DNA from: Embleya sp049739465 | GTDB lineage: Bacteria; Actinomycetota; Actinomycetes; Streptomycetales; Streptomycetaceae | DNA length: 64,000 bases | NCBI RefSeq assembly: GCF_049739465.1 | Contig: NZ_JBMHHY010000001.1 | Location: 186,001-250,000 of the forward strand | Direction of reading: 5' to 3' | Part shown: piece by piece, positions 51,690-60,521 of the stretch | Layout of the letters: each line of letters starts with the position of its first letter | How positions within the stretch are numbered: position 1 is the stretch's first letter | Position numbers and translations under genes: made by a program | Notes under the pieces: model-generated | Databases searched by the model: none | What the model was told of the DNA's origin: nothing | Seen by the model: the letters and a program-made list of their open reading frames with translations, nothing else

Positions 51690-52586
51690 GCTCCGACGTC
51701 TACTCCCCACACCCCCTTCGGCCGGGTCCTCACCGCGATGGTGACCCCCTTCACGGCCGACGGCGCGCTCGACCTCCCCGGCGCGCAGCGCCTGGCCTCC
51801 CACCTCGTCGACGCCGGCAACGACGGACTCGTCGTCAGCGGCACCACCGGTGAGTCGCCGACCACGAGCGACGCGGAGAAAGAGCAGCTGGTCCGGGCGG
51901 TCGTGGAGGCCGTGGGCGATCGTGCGTTCGTGCTCGCCGGCGTCGGCACCAACGACACCCGGCACTCGGTCGAGCTGGCCCGGCAGGCCCAGGCCGCCGG
52001 CGCGCACGGTCTGCTCGTGGTCACCCCGTACTACAACAAGCCCCCGCAGGAGGGCCTGTACCGGCACTTCACCACCGTCGCCGACGCCACCGAGCTGCCG
52101 GTACTGCTGTACGACATCCCCGGTCGCAGCGCCGTGCCGGTCGAGACCGAGACCCTGGTCCGGCTCGCCGAGCACCCCCGGATCGTGGCGAACAAGGACG
52201 CCAAGGGCGACCTCACGTCGGCGAGCTGGGTGATGGCGCGCACCGACATGGTGTACTACAGCGGTGAGGACATGCTGAACCTGCCGCTCCTGTCCATCGG
52301 CGCGGTCGGTGTGGTGAGCGTGGTCGGCCATCTCGTGTCGGCGGAGCTCCGCGCGATGATCGACGCCTACACGGGCGGCGACGTGGCCAAGGCGCGCGAG
52401 ATCCACCAGCGTCTTCTTCCGGTTTACACCGGCATTTTTCGTACCCAGGGCGTGATCCTCACCAAGGCCGCCCTGGGATTGCAGGGCCTGCCCGCCGGGC
52501 CGCTGCGGCTGCCGCTGATCGAGGCCACTGCGGCCCAGATCGCGCAGCTGAGGCAGGATCTCTCGGCAGGTGGGGTAGAGCTGTAA
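51687..52586 (+). CDS. dapA: 4-hydroxy-tetrahydrodipicolinate synthase
   Basis: 299-aa DapA, first committed enzyme of lysine/diaminopimelate synthesis. Motifs: GTTGESPTTSD (substrate-binding Thr), TPYYNKPPQEGLYRHF (catalytic Tyr), ANKDAKGDL (Schiff-base Lys). TIM-barrel length is standard. ATG 51687 lacks a ribosome-binding site and is probably leaderless. RNase J follows 127 bp downstream. Confidence 0.96.
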   Translation: MAPTSTPHTPFGRVLTAMVTPFTADGALDLPGAQRLASHLVDAGNDGLVVSGTTGESPTTSDAEKEQLVRAVVEAVGDRAFVLAGVGTNDTRHSVELARQAQAAGAHGLLVVTPYYNKPPQEGLYRHFTTVADATELPVLLYDIPGRSAVPVETETLVRLAEHPRIVANKDAKGDLTSASWVMARTDMVYYSGEDMLNLPLLSIGAVGVVSVVGHLVSAELRAMIDAYTGGDVAKAREIHQRLLPVYTGIFRTQGVILTKAALGLQGLPAGPLRLPLIEATAAQIAQLRQDLSAGGVEL

Positions 52587-52713
52587 ACAGGAATATCTGT
52601 AAGTAGTGCCCCGGGCGGGTACCACATCCGCCCGGACCGAACACGAGCTTTTGCGCGTCCCCGTCCGGCCGGTCGTCCAACGGCCGGGCGGCGGCACGTG
52701 GCGAGGAGAGAAC

Positions 52714-54402
52714 TTGAGCCATCCCCATCCCGAATTCGGTCCGCCGCCGGTGCTGCCCAAGGGCGGTCTTCGGATCACCCCGCTGGGTGGTCTCGGCGAG
52801 ATCGGCCGGAACATGACCGTCTTCGAGTTCGACGGCCGACTGCTGATCGTCGACTGCGGGGTGCTGTTCCCCGAGGAGGAGCAGCCCGGAGTCGACCTCA
52901 TCCTGCCGGACTTCAGCTCGATCCGGGATCGCCTCGACGACATCGAGGCGATCATCCTGACGCACGGGCACGAGGACCACATCGGCGCGGTCCCCTACCT
53001 GCTGCGGGAGAAGGCCGACATCCCGCTGATCGGGTCGAAGCTGACCCTGGCGTTCATCGAGGCCAAGCTCACCGAGCACCGCATCCGGCCGTACACGCTG
53101 GAGGTCAAGGAGGGCGACGTCGAGCGGCTCGGCCCGTTCGAGTGCGAGTTCATCTCGGTGAACCACTCGATCCCGGACGCGCTCGCGCTGGCCATCCGTA
53201 CCGAGGCCGGCACCGTCGTGCACACCGGCGACTTCAAGATGGACCAGTTGCCGCTGGACAATCGGCTGACCGACCTGCCCGCGTTCGCGCGGCTCGGCAC
53301 CGAGGGCATCGACCTGCTGCTCGTGGACTCCACGAACGCCGAGGTCCCGGGCTTCATCCCGGCCGAGCGGGACATCGCCGGTGTGCTCGACCGGGTGTTC
53401 GCGGACGCCGACCAGCGGATCATCGTGGCCAGCTTCGCCAGCCACGTGCACCGCATCCAGCAGGTGCTGGACACCGCGTACGCCTACGAGCGCAAGGTCG
53501 CCTTCGTCGGCCGCTCGATGGTGCGCAACATGAAGATCGCCGGGGATCTGGGCTATCTGAAGATTCCCGCTGGCCTGGTCGTGGACGTCAAGACGCTGGA
53601 CGACCTGCCGCCGGACGAGGTCGTGCTGGTCTGTACCGGTTCGCAGGGCGAGCCGATGGCCGCGCTGTCCCGGATGGCCAACCGTTCGCATCAGCAGATC
53701 CGGATCGTCGAGGGCGACACCGTGGTGCTCGCGTCCTCGCTGATCCCGGGCAACGAGACCTCGGTCTACCGGGTGATCAACGGGCTGACCCGCTGGGGCG
53801 CCAAGGTGGTGCACAAGGGCAATGCCAAGGTGCACGTCTCGGGCCACGCCTCGGCCGGTGAGCTGCTGTACTTCTTCAACCTCACCCGTCCGCGCAACCT
53901 GATGCCGGTGCACGGCGAATGGCGGCATCTGCGCGCCGCCGCCGACCTGGGCATCAAGACCGGGGTGCGCAAGGACCGGGTGGTGCTCGCCGAGGACGGG
54001 CTCACCGTCGACCTGGTCGACGGGGTCGCCAAGATCACCGGCAAGGTGCAGGCCGGCTATGTCTACGTGGACGGTTTGTCCGTGGGCGACGTGACCGAGT
54101 CCGCGCTCAAGGATCGGCGGATCCTGGGCGAGGAGGGCTTCGTGTCCGTGTTCCTCGCCGTGGACTCCTCCTCCGGCAAGGTGGTCGGCGGACCGACCAT
54201 CACCGCGCGTGGCGCGGGCATCGACGATGCCCGGTTCGACGCGGTCGTCCCGAAGATCGAGGAGATGTTGCAGAAGGCGGCGGCCGACGGGGTGGCCGAG
54301 CCGTATCAGCTGCAGCAGCAGGTGCGCCGGATCGTGGGCAAGTGGGTGTCCGACACCTATCGGCGCCGGCCGATGATCCTGCCGGTGGTGGTGGAGGTCT
54401 GA
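52714..54402 (+). CDS. rnj: Ribonuclease J
   Basis: 562-aa RNase J, endo- and 5'-3' exoribonuclease for mRNA turnover and rRNA maturation. The metallo-beta-lactamase core has THGHEDHIGAVPYL (HxHxDH) and HTGDFKMD. The beta-CASP domain has IIVASFASHVHRIQQVLD and GSQGEPMAALSRMA. A C-terminal domain follows after HASAGELLYFFNL...MPVHGEWRHL. TTG 52714 is chosen because CGAGGAGAG lies just upstream; the frame extends to 52606 but without support. A perfect hairpin follows the stop. Confidence 0.96.
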   Translation: MSHPHPEFGPPPVLPKGGLRITPLGGLGEIGRNMTVFEFDGRLLIVDCGVLFPEEEQPGVDLILPDFSSIRDRLDDIEAIILTHGHEDHIGAVPYLLREKADIPLIGSKLTLAFIEAKLTEHRIRPYTLEVKEGDVERLGPFECEFISVNHSIPDALALAIRTEAGTVVHTGDFKMDQLPLDNRLTDLPAFARLGTEGIDLLLVDSTNAEVPGFIPAERDIAGVLDRVFADADQRIIVASFASHVHRIQQVLDTAYAYERKVAFVGRSMVRNMKIAGDLGYLKIPAGLVVDVKTLDDLPPDEVVLVCTGSQGEPMAALSRMANRSHQQIRIVEGDTVVLASSLIPGNETSVYRVINGLTRWGAKVVHKGNAKVHVSGHASAGELLYFFNLTRPRNLMPVHGEWRHLRAAADLGIKTGVRKDRVVLAEDGLTVDLVDGVAKITGKVQAGYVYVDGLSVGDVTESALKDRRILGEEGFVSVFLAVDSSSGKVVGGPTITARGAGIDDARFDAVVPKIEEMLQKAAADGVAEPYQLQQQVRRIVGKWVSDTYRRRPMILPVVVEV

Positions 54403-54797
54403 GACCTCGTCGATCGTTCGTTTTGCACCCGGCCCGCTACGAATTCTTCGTAGCGGGCCGGGTGTCGTTCGGGGGCGGTGGGGACGGGTTGTCGCTTGTG
54501 GTCGGTGGTGGCGGCGTGTTCTCGACCGGTTGTGCGAGGTGATCGGGGGTGGGAGCGGGCGCCGGCGTCGCGGGTGGGGCGCGGGCGTCGAGGGTGTGCG
54601 GCGTCGAGGTGGCTGTCTCGGTGGGTTTTGGTGCTTATTTGCGGTGAATTTTGGGCGTGATGATCGGGTTGTCGGACTTCTCGGGAGGTGGGGGCGCCGG
54701 CTCTTAGCGTCGGTCGTGTTCGGAGGGCGATCCGCCTTCCGGGCGCTGGACAGGTCGACACGGACACGGTCGACACGATCGGCAGTCGGGAGCACAG
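54403..54797. other. Intergenic region after RNase J
   Basis: 395 bp. It holds the terminator at 54426-54464, then GT-rich sequence with no gene. A 9-bp direct repeat GTCGACACG occurs twice near 54753-54777, just upstream of the next gene. Confidence 0.5.
54426..54464 (+). terminator. Strong hairpin terminator after RNase J
   Basis: Perfect 18-bp stem (CACCCGGCCCGCTACGAA at 54426-54443) with a 3-nt loop and complement at 54447-54464, 24 bp after the rnj stop. No T-run follows. Confidence 0.8.
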
Positions 54798-55346
54798 GTG
54801 AAGGCACAGCAGAGGGCGGTACAGCGGAACGCGGTACAGCGGGGGAGGGGTTGCGGCGGGCCGCGACGGGGCGCACCGCCGTCGATCGCGCCGACTGGGC
54901 CGACCGCGCCGATCCCGGCGCCTCGGCCGGCCGGGGACCGGGTCGGGGCGCGGCTCGGGGCGCGGGGTCGGCGGCGGGGCGCGGCGATCGTGCTGACCTC
55001 GTGCGCGGCACTGGGTCTGGGCGCGGGGATGACGGGCCCCGTGACGCCGGCGGCGGCTGCTCCGCGCTGCGACCACGTGGCCAAGGACAACCGGCCGGAG
55101 CTGCGGGAAGGGGATCGGGACGATGCGGTCGCCCAGGTGCAGTGCCTGGTCGACACGCGCTCCGGTGCCCCCGGTGAGCTGCCGGAGGACGGGGTGTTCG
55201 ACGCGGCCACCTCGGACGGGGTCCGCTGGGTGCAGACGTGCAACGGCCTCGATCCGTCGGGGGTCACGGACGCGGCCACCTGGAAGGTGCTCTACCGGGC
55301 GAAGAAGGGATGTGGGAAGAAGGCGGAGCAGGCCGGCGGCGGCTGA
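54798..55346 (+). CDS. Secreted peptidoglycan-binding-domain protein
   Basis: 182-aa protein. An unusually long Arg/Pro-rich N-region (about 1-60) precedes a hydrophobic signal core (AAIVLTSCAALGLGAG) with an AAA-type cleavage zone near residue 88. The mature part is a PG_binding_1-like domain (about 98-172: PELREGDRDDAVAQVQCLVD, DGVFDAATSDGVRWVQ, GVTDAATWKVLY) with a cysteine pair, then a Lys/Gly tail. GTG 54798 has GGGAG 8 nt upstream. It has no hydrolase domain, so it may be an adhesion or regulatory cell-wall protein. Confidence 0.75.
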   Translation: MKAQQRAVQRNAVQRGRGCGGPRRGAPPSIAPTGPTAPIPAPRPAGDRVGARLGARGRRRGAAIVLTSCAALGLGAGMTGPVTPAAAAPRCDHVAKDNRPELREGDRDDAVAQVQCLVDTRSGAPGELPEDGVFDAATSDGVRWVQTCNGLDPSGVTDAATWKVLYRAKKGCGKKAEQAGGG

Positions 55347-55450
55347 GCGGGTGCCGGCGGGTGTGGGCGGGGCGACGGTGTGGGAGGGCGTCGGCGGGTC
55401 GGCCGAGGGCCGGGCACCGGACCGGAGGGGGCGGTTCGGGCCACGTGGTA

Positions 55451-55496
55451 TCCACAGGCCGGGTGTGATGGTCACACCCATCCCGGGGGTTGTGGA
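55451..55496. promoter_or_regulatory. Nested inverted repeats upstream of the AbiEi-like gene
   Basis: Outer pair TCCACA (55451-55456) and TGTGGA (55491-55496) enclose a perfect 8-bp inverted repeat GGGTGTGA (55461-55468) / TCACACCC (55472-55479). They end 44 bp before the ATG of the AbiEi-like gene. AbiEi proteins are known to repress their own promoters through inverted repeats, so this is a candidate operator. Confidence 0.5.
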
Positions 55497-55540
55497 CGAC
55501 GGGCGGCACGCGCGGAGGGGACGCGCGCACACTGACCCGC

Positions 55541-56461
55541 ATGACGTCGACCGACCTCTCCGCACTGTTGTCCCGGCCCTTCACCCTCGCCGTCGCGGCC
55601 CGTCACGGGGTCGGCCGGTCGGTCGTCCGACGCCTGGTCCGCGACGGCGACGTGCGTCGGGTCATACACGGGGTCTACGTCGGTGCGCAGGTCGGTGACA
55701 CGCCGCAGGTGCGGGCCGGGGCCGCGGTCATGGTGATGCCCCGCGGGGCCGTGGTCTGCGGGCGTACCGCGGCGTGGTTGCACGGCGTGCGGGTCCCGGC
55801 GGATCCCCGGGACGCGGCACGGCGCACGGCACCGGTCGAGGTGGTCGTGCCGGTGGGGGCGGTGTTGCCCCGCCGGCACGGCTGCCGGGCCCGGACCATG
55901 GCACTGGCCCCGGGGGAGGTGGTGCGGCTGGCCGGGATCCCGGTCACCTCGCCGCTGCGGACGGCGGCGGACCTGGCCCGGACCTCGGACCGGGACACCG
56001 GGGTGGTGGTGTTGGACGGCTTCCTGCGGGCCGGGCTGATCCCGCCGGCCGCGTTGGCGGGGCTGGTCGGGCGTTATGCGGGTCATCCCGGGTGCCGGCG
56101 GCTCGCCGAGGTGGTGCGGTTGGCCGATTCGCGCAGCGCGGGTGCGGAGGAGACCCGACTGCGGCTCGCATTGCCGGGGGCGGGGTTGCCGGCGGCGGAG
56201 GTCGGTTGGGAGATCCGGTCGGCCTTCGGTCGGGTGCTGCATCGCTTCGCGCTGGCCTGGCCGGGGGCGCTGGTCGGCGTGCGGATGACCGAGGATCGGC
56301 ACTGGGTCAGGGCCCGGCAACGGAGCATCGCCGGACAGGGCTGGCTGGTGCTGGACTGCCCGAGGGCGCAGGCGGGCACGGATCCGGCGGCCACGGCCGC
56401 GCGGATCGGGTCCGAGCTGCGGCTGCGCGAGCGGCGAAATGCCGGCGACCTGGCCGCGTGA
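55541..56461 (+). CDS. AbiEi-like antitoxin-domain protein with degraded nuclease-like C-terminus
   Basis: 306-aa protein. N-terminal winged-helix-like domain (about 5-60: SRPFTLAVAARHGVGRSVVRRLV) followed by the AbiEi-type region (RVIHGVYVGA, CGRTAAWLHGVRVP, LRTAADLARTSD). The C-terminal part (about 215-290) matches the layout of DUF559/Vsr-like endonuclease domains often fused to these proteins, but the usual acidic VEYDGxxH segment reads VGVRMTEDRHW, so key catalytic acids appear lost. No AbiEii toxin gene is adjacent. ATG 55541 is used; GTG 55490 is an alternative inside the inverted repeats. It is an orphan regulator or antitoxin-like protein. Confidence 0.7.
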   Translation: MTSTDLSALLSRPFTLAVAARHGVGRSVVRRLVRDGDVRRVIHGVYVGAQVGDTPQVRAGAAVMVMPRGAVVCGRTAAWLHGVRVPADPRDAARRTAPVEVVVPVGAVLPRRHGCRARTMALAPGEVVRLAGIPVTSPLRTAADLARTSDRDTGVVVLDGFLRAGLIPPAALAGLVGRYAGHPGCRRLAEVVRLADSRSAGAEETRLRLALPGAGLPAAEVGWEIRSAFGRVLHRFALAWPGALVGVRMTEDRHWVRARQRSIAGQGWLVLDCPRAQAGTDPAATAARIGSELRLRERRNAGDLAA

Positions 56462-56479
56462 GGCCGGCATGCTGCGGCG

Positions 56480-56998
56480 ATGAACGTGAACGTGAACGAG
56501 ACGGAACCGGTGCGCACCGATCGGCTCGACCTGATCCCGGTCGAGGTCGGGCACGCCGAGGAGATGGTCGAGGTGCTCGGCGACCCGGCGCTGCACACCT
56601 TCACCGGCGGCGAGCCGGAGGATCTGGCCGCCCTGCGGGCCCGCTACGCGCGCTGGGCGAAGGGCGCACCCGACCCGGAGGTGACCTGGCTGAACCGGGT
56701 GATCCGACTTCGTGCCGACGACCGCCTGGTGGGCACGGTGCAGGCCACGATCGGCCCGGGCCCGGTCGCCGAGGTGGCGTGGGTCGTCGGCACCCCCTGG
56801 CAGGGCCGAGGCATCGCCAAGGAGGCGGCGATCGGGTGGGTGGCCTGGCTGCGCGCCCAGGGCATCGAGGAGGTCCGAGCACACATCCATCCGAACAACC
56901 TCGCCTCGGCGGGCACCGCGAAGGCCGCCGGCATGCACTCCACGGAGCTCTACGAGGACGACGAACTCCGCTGGACGACGGCCCAGCCGACGGACTGA
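56480..56998 (+). CDS. GNAT family N-acetyltransferase
   Basis: 172-aa GNAT of the RimJ/RimL-like type. It starts MNVNVNETEPVRTDRLDL, has VAWVVGTPWQGRGIAKEAA as acetyl-CoA loop, and IHPNNLASAGTAKAAGM as the closing motif. It begins 18 bp after the AbiEi-like gene and may share its transcript. The protein substrate is unknown. Confidence 0.86.
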   Translation: MNVNVNETEPVRTDRLDLIPVEVGHAEEMVEVLGDPALHTFTGGEPEDLAALRARYARWAKGAPDPEVTWLNRVIRLRADDRLVGTVQATIGPGPVAEVAWVVGTPWQGRGIAKEAAIGWVAWLRAQGIEEVRAHIHPNNLASAGTAKAAGMHSTELYEDDELRWTTAQPTD

Positions 56999-57679
56999 CC
57001 GGAAGCCTTCGACCGCAGCCTGCCGGGGGCGGCGCCGGGTGGTGTGGGCTGGGATGGGCCGGGCCGGGCCGGGCTGGGATGGCGCGGCGCGGGCCGGGCT
57101 GGGCCGGGATGGTGCGGTGCGGTGCGGGGCCGGGTGGTGTGGGCCGGGATGGTGCGGTGCGGTGCGGGGCCGGGTGGTGTGGGCCGGGCTGGGATGGCGC
57201 GGGCGCGGTGCGGGGTCGGGGAAACCGGGTTGCCGAGTTGCCGGGCCGACCGGCCGCCCCGGGCGAGGGCTTCGGATGCGGGTCGGCCGGCTTCCCGAGC
57301 CGGTGTCGGCCGGATGGGCGGTCTTCGGGTGCCGGGCGTGGGGTGGCCGAGGGGTCGGGTGCTCGGGGCGTGGGGTTCGAGAGCGGGCCCGCCTGGCATG
57401 CGCCCGGGTCGCCGGGCCGACGCCTCCGTGCCATCCCGACGGGTTTCGGGCCGGCGTCCACCGCCGTCGTGACGGTGCCAGGGTCGCCGGGGTGCGGCAC
57501 CGAGCCATCCTGGACCGCGCTCGGGGCGCCCGACGGCGACGCACCGTGCCACCCCGGACGGCGCCCCGGGTGTGGGTCGGCCGCTTTCCGAGCAGCCAGG
57601 GCCTGGCGTGGCCGAGCCGCCGGGGCGGGTGCTGCCGGCGGGTGGGCTTGAGGTCCGCGGTTGCCGGGTCTTCCCTCCG
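56999..57679. other. Repeat-rich non-coding region between GNAT and osaC-like gene
   Basis: 681 bp without a credible gene. The first 200 bp are G-rich on this strand with many GGGCCGGG, GGTGCGGT and GGGCTGGGAT units, including the exact 40-bp tandem repeat listed separately. The remainder is GC-rich without conserved-looking frames. Open frames in it have compositions typical of random high-GC DNA. Confidence 0.65.
57101..57180 (+). repeat. Two exact 40-bp tandem repeats
   Basis: The unit beginning GGGCCGGGATGGTGCGGTGC occupies 57101-57140 and again 57141-57180 without mismatch, with a partial third copy starting at 57181 and diverged G-rich copies before it. This is a minisatellite-like array with G-runs on the plus strand. 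Confidence 0.9.
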
Positions 57680-60220
57680 TCAGTCCTCGGCGGAGACCCG
57701 CATGACCAGGATCGCCATGTCGTCTCGGGCCTGTTCCTCGGCGAACTGTTCGACCGCGCGGTGGATTCGGGCGGCCACCGCGCCCGCCGTCAGGCCCGTG
57801 CAGCCGGAGAGGACCTCGGCGAGGCCGTCGTCGCCCAACATGCGGGTGCCCTCGCGGCGTTCGGTGACGCCGTCGGTGACGCAGACCAGGACGTCGCCCG
57901 GGTCCAGGTCGACCGTCTCGAGTACCAGGTCGACCTCGTCCAGGACGCCGAGCAGGGGTTGCGGGGTGGCCACCGAGGTGACCGTGCCGTCGGGGCGCAG
58001 GCGCAGCGGGAGGGGGTGACCGGCGGAGACCAGGCTCAGCCGCACGCCGCCGCCGTCGCGGTGGGTCAGGTGGCCGTGCAGCAGGGTCAGGAAGCGGCTG
58101 CGCGGGCCCTCCTCCAGGATCGCGGTGTTCAGCCGTTGCAGGACGGCGGGTACCGACAGGCCCTCGCGGGTCAGCAGCCGCAGGGCCTGGCGGGCCAGGC
58201 CGGTGACCGCGGCGGCCTCGGGGCCGGTGCCGCACACGTCGCCGATCGCGAAGCCCCACTTGTCCGCACCGATGGTGAACAGGTCGTAGAAGTCGCCGCC
58301 GACCTCGTTGCCCTCGCCGGAGGCCTGGTAGACCACCTCCACGTCGACCCCCGGCACCTTGGGCAACTCGGGTGGCAGCAGGCTGCGTTGCAGGGCCTGG
58401 CTGGTCGAGTTGCGCTCGGAGTAGAGCCGGGCGTTGTCCATCGCAAGCGCGGCGCGCCGGGAGAGGTCCTCGGCCAGCTCCAGGGTGTCCCGACGGAATC
58501 GGTCGCCGGCCAGGATGCCGAAGGTCAGCATGCCGATCCCGCGCCCCCGGGCGACCAGGGGCAGGGTGACCGCCTCGCCGGTGACCAGGTCGGCGTGCTC
58601 GCGCACCACCTCCGGGTCCAGGTGCCGCAGACCCAGCCAGCGGCGCGCGCCGGGGGTGGGCTGGGCGCGCGGCGGCTCGGCCCGATCCAGGAGCGCGCGC
58701 AGGTCGTCGATCCGCATCTCGTCGGCGTGCCACACCACGCTGAGTACGGGCGCGTGCGATTCGCCGGTGTGTACCGCGCACCACGTGCCCAGTCGCGGCA
58801 CCACGATCTGCGCGATCATGGCCAGCGTCATCTCCGGGTCCAGGGTGCCGGCGAGCAGGTCGGACGCCTCGGCCAGGAAGGACAGCGAGCCCCGGCGTAC
58901 CCGTTCCAGCTCGGACAACCGCGCGCTCTCCACGGTCAGCGAGACCCGGTCGGCGGCCCGCTGGAGCCGGGCCGCGTCGTCGTTGTCGAAGCGCGCGGCG
59001 GACTCGGAGGCGACGCCGAGCGTGCCGGTGAGCCGGCCCTCGACCTTGAGCGGCACGGTCACCGCCGAGCGCATCCGGGTGTCCTGGAGGATCGGCACCG
59101 CCTCGGGCCCGGCCTCCAGGTCCTCGTGCACGGCCGGCATCCGGGCCGAGCCGTAGCGGTTCACCGAGGTCTCCACCGGCACCCGGGACAACCGGTGCGC
59201 GGCGCCGGCCAGGCCGGTGGTCGCGCGCACCTCCATCTCGCTCTCGTCGTCGGTGGCGAGCAGGACGAACGCGGCGTCCGCGTCGAGCAGATCGCGGGCC
59301 CGCTCGACCGCGCGTTGCAGCAGGTCCTCCAGGCCCAGCCGGCTGAGCCCGTCGATCCCGTCCCATTCGCTGTCCGCCGGCACCGGGCCACCGGCCCGAC
59401 TTCGGCTCGCGTCCCGGTTCTCCAGTACGGCGCGTGCCTGTGCGGGCACCAGCAGGCCGACCAGGGCCGGATCGCCGCTCGCGTCGCGCAGCCGGACATG
59501 CGACGCGAAGACCCGATGGGAGACCCCGTCGGCGGCGCGGATGTCGTAGCCGCCCTGCCAGCGGGACAACTCCAGCATCTCGTCCAGGGTCAGTTCGGTG
59601 CCGGGCGTCTGCGGCCAGGCGATCAGGTCGTTCAGCGCCATGCCGACCGCCTCGTCGTCGGTCAGCCCGAACAGCAGCCGTGCCTCGGGGCTCCAGTGCG
59701 TGACCTTGCGCGCGGCGTCCGCGTGCAGCACCGCGACGTGCACCGGCACCGCGGCGTCCGGCAGCGCGTTGGCGGGCAGCAGCGGCCCCGCCGAGCTGGT
59801 CGCCGAGATCGGGTCGGGCAATTCCAGGCGAAACCACACCCGCTTGACGTTCTTGGCGTACTCGACGCCCCACGCGGAGGCCAGCGACGCGGACAGGAAC
59901 AATCCCCGGCCGCTCTCGTCCCCGTCGTCGAACCCGGTCGCGGGCTCCGGCAGTTCCCGGCTGGGGTAGTGGTCGGTGACCTCGATCTGCACGCCGCCGT
60001 CGTAGCGCACACAGGAGACCTCGGCCGAGGTGCCCGCGTGCACGATCGCGTTGGTGACCAACTCGCTGGTCAACAACACCGCGTCGTCGACGATGTCGCC
60101 CGCGTCCCAGTCGCCGAGCGTCTTGCGGACGAAGGAGCGCGCGGCGGCCACGGATCTGCCCTCGGGTGCGAAGGCAGCACTCATCCGGGCAGTGATGAGC
60201 ATGCTCGTTCCCTGATCCAT
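57680..60220 (-). CDS. osaC: OsaC-like multidomain regulator (RsbW kinase / PAS / GAF / GAF / SpoIIE phosphatase)
   Basis: 846-aa soluble protein. Order: RsbW-type ATPase (about 15-140; N-box LLTSELVTNAIVHA, G-box DDGDESGRGLFL), PAS (about 165-265; RKVTHWSPEARLLFGL), GAF1 (about 315-450), GAF2 (about 480-630), SpoIIE/PP2C phosphatase (about 655-846; VGGDFYDLF, GDVCGTGPEAA, DDMAIL). The same set and the divergent osaA gene identify it with Streptomyces OsaC, which binds SigB and restores its basal activity after osmotic stress. The start is uncertain: ATG 60220 has GGGAG close by; ATG 60202 has AGGGA at better spacing. The frame open to 60412 is not supported. Confidence 0.87.
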   Translation of the reverse strand: MDQGTSMLITARMSAAFAPEGRSVAAARSFVRKTLGDWDAGDIVDDAVLLTSELVTNAIVHAGTSAEVSCVRYDGGVQIEVTDHYPSRELPEPATGFDDGDESGRGLFLSASLASAWGVEYAKNVKRVWFRLELPDPISATSSAGPLLPANALPDAAVPVHVAVLHADAARKVTHWSPEARLLFGLTDDEAVGMALNDLIAWPQTPGTELTLDEMLELSRWQGGYDIRAADGVSHRVFASHVRLRDASGDPALVGLLVPAQARAVLENRDASRSRAGGPVPADSEWDGIDGLSRLGLEDLLQRAVERARDLLDADAAFVLLATDDESEMEVRATTGLAGAAHRLSRVPVETSVNRYGSARMPAVHEDLEAGPEAVPILQDTRMRSAVTVPLKVEGRLTGTLGVASESAARFDNDDAARLQRAADRVSLTVESARLSELERVRRGSLSFLAEASDLLAGTLDPEMTLAMIAQIVVPRLGTWCAVHTGESHAPVLSVVWHADEMRIDDLRALLDRAEPPRAQPTPGARRWLGLRHLDPEVVREHADLVTGEAVTLPLVARGRGIGMLTFGILAGDRFRRDTLELAEDLSRRAALAMDNARLYSERNSTSQALQRSLLPPELPKVPGVDVEVVYQASGEGNEVGGDFYDLFTIGADKWGFAIGDVCGTGPEAAAVTGLARQALRLLTREGLSVPAVLQRLNTAILEEGPRSRFLTLLHGHLTHRDGGGVRLSLVSAGHPLPLRLRPDGTVTSVATPQPLLGVLDEVDLVLETVDLDPGDVLVCVTDGVTERREGTRMLGDDGLAEVLSGCTGLTAGAVAARIHRAVEQFAEEQARDDMAILVMRVSAED

Positions 60221-60521
60221 ACACTCCCGCATCTGCGACGAACGGCGGCTGCGGTGACGAATCCGGCTCCACAGTCCGGCAGATTCGCACCCTATCGGTT
60301 TCGGACGATCGGGCGGACCCCTTCCAAACAGTGACGCATCGATCACGTTCCCGACAGATTCTCCGTCCGAGCGCGCCTTTCGAGCCCACACTTTCCGGAT
60401 GACAAGCACCATCCTCCCGGACCGCCTCTGCTCTCAACCCTGTGAGTGAAAGACTGTCGATGGCAAGCGGCCGGAGGCACGAGCGGTCGCGGCGAATCGG
60501 GTCCGGCGGAGGAAATGCGAG
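60221..60521. promoter_or_regulatory. Divergent osaC/osaA promoter region
   Basis: 301 bp between the two stress-signalling genes, relatively rich in A/T and T-tracts compared with coding sequence. I looked for the SigB-type GNNTN14-16GGGTAY pattern and saw GGGTGC (reverse strand, near 60291) without a fitting -35, so no promoter is called. Confidence 0.5.
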
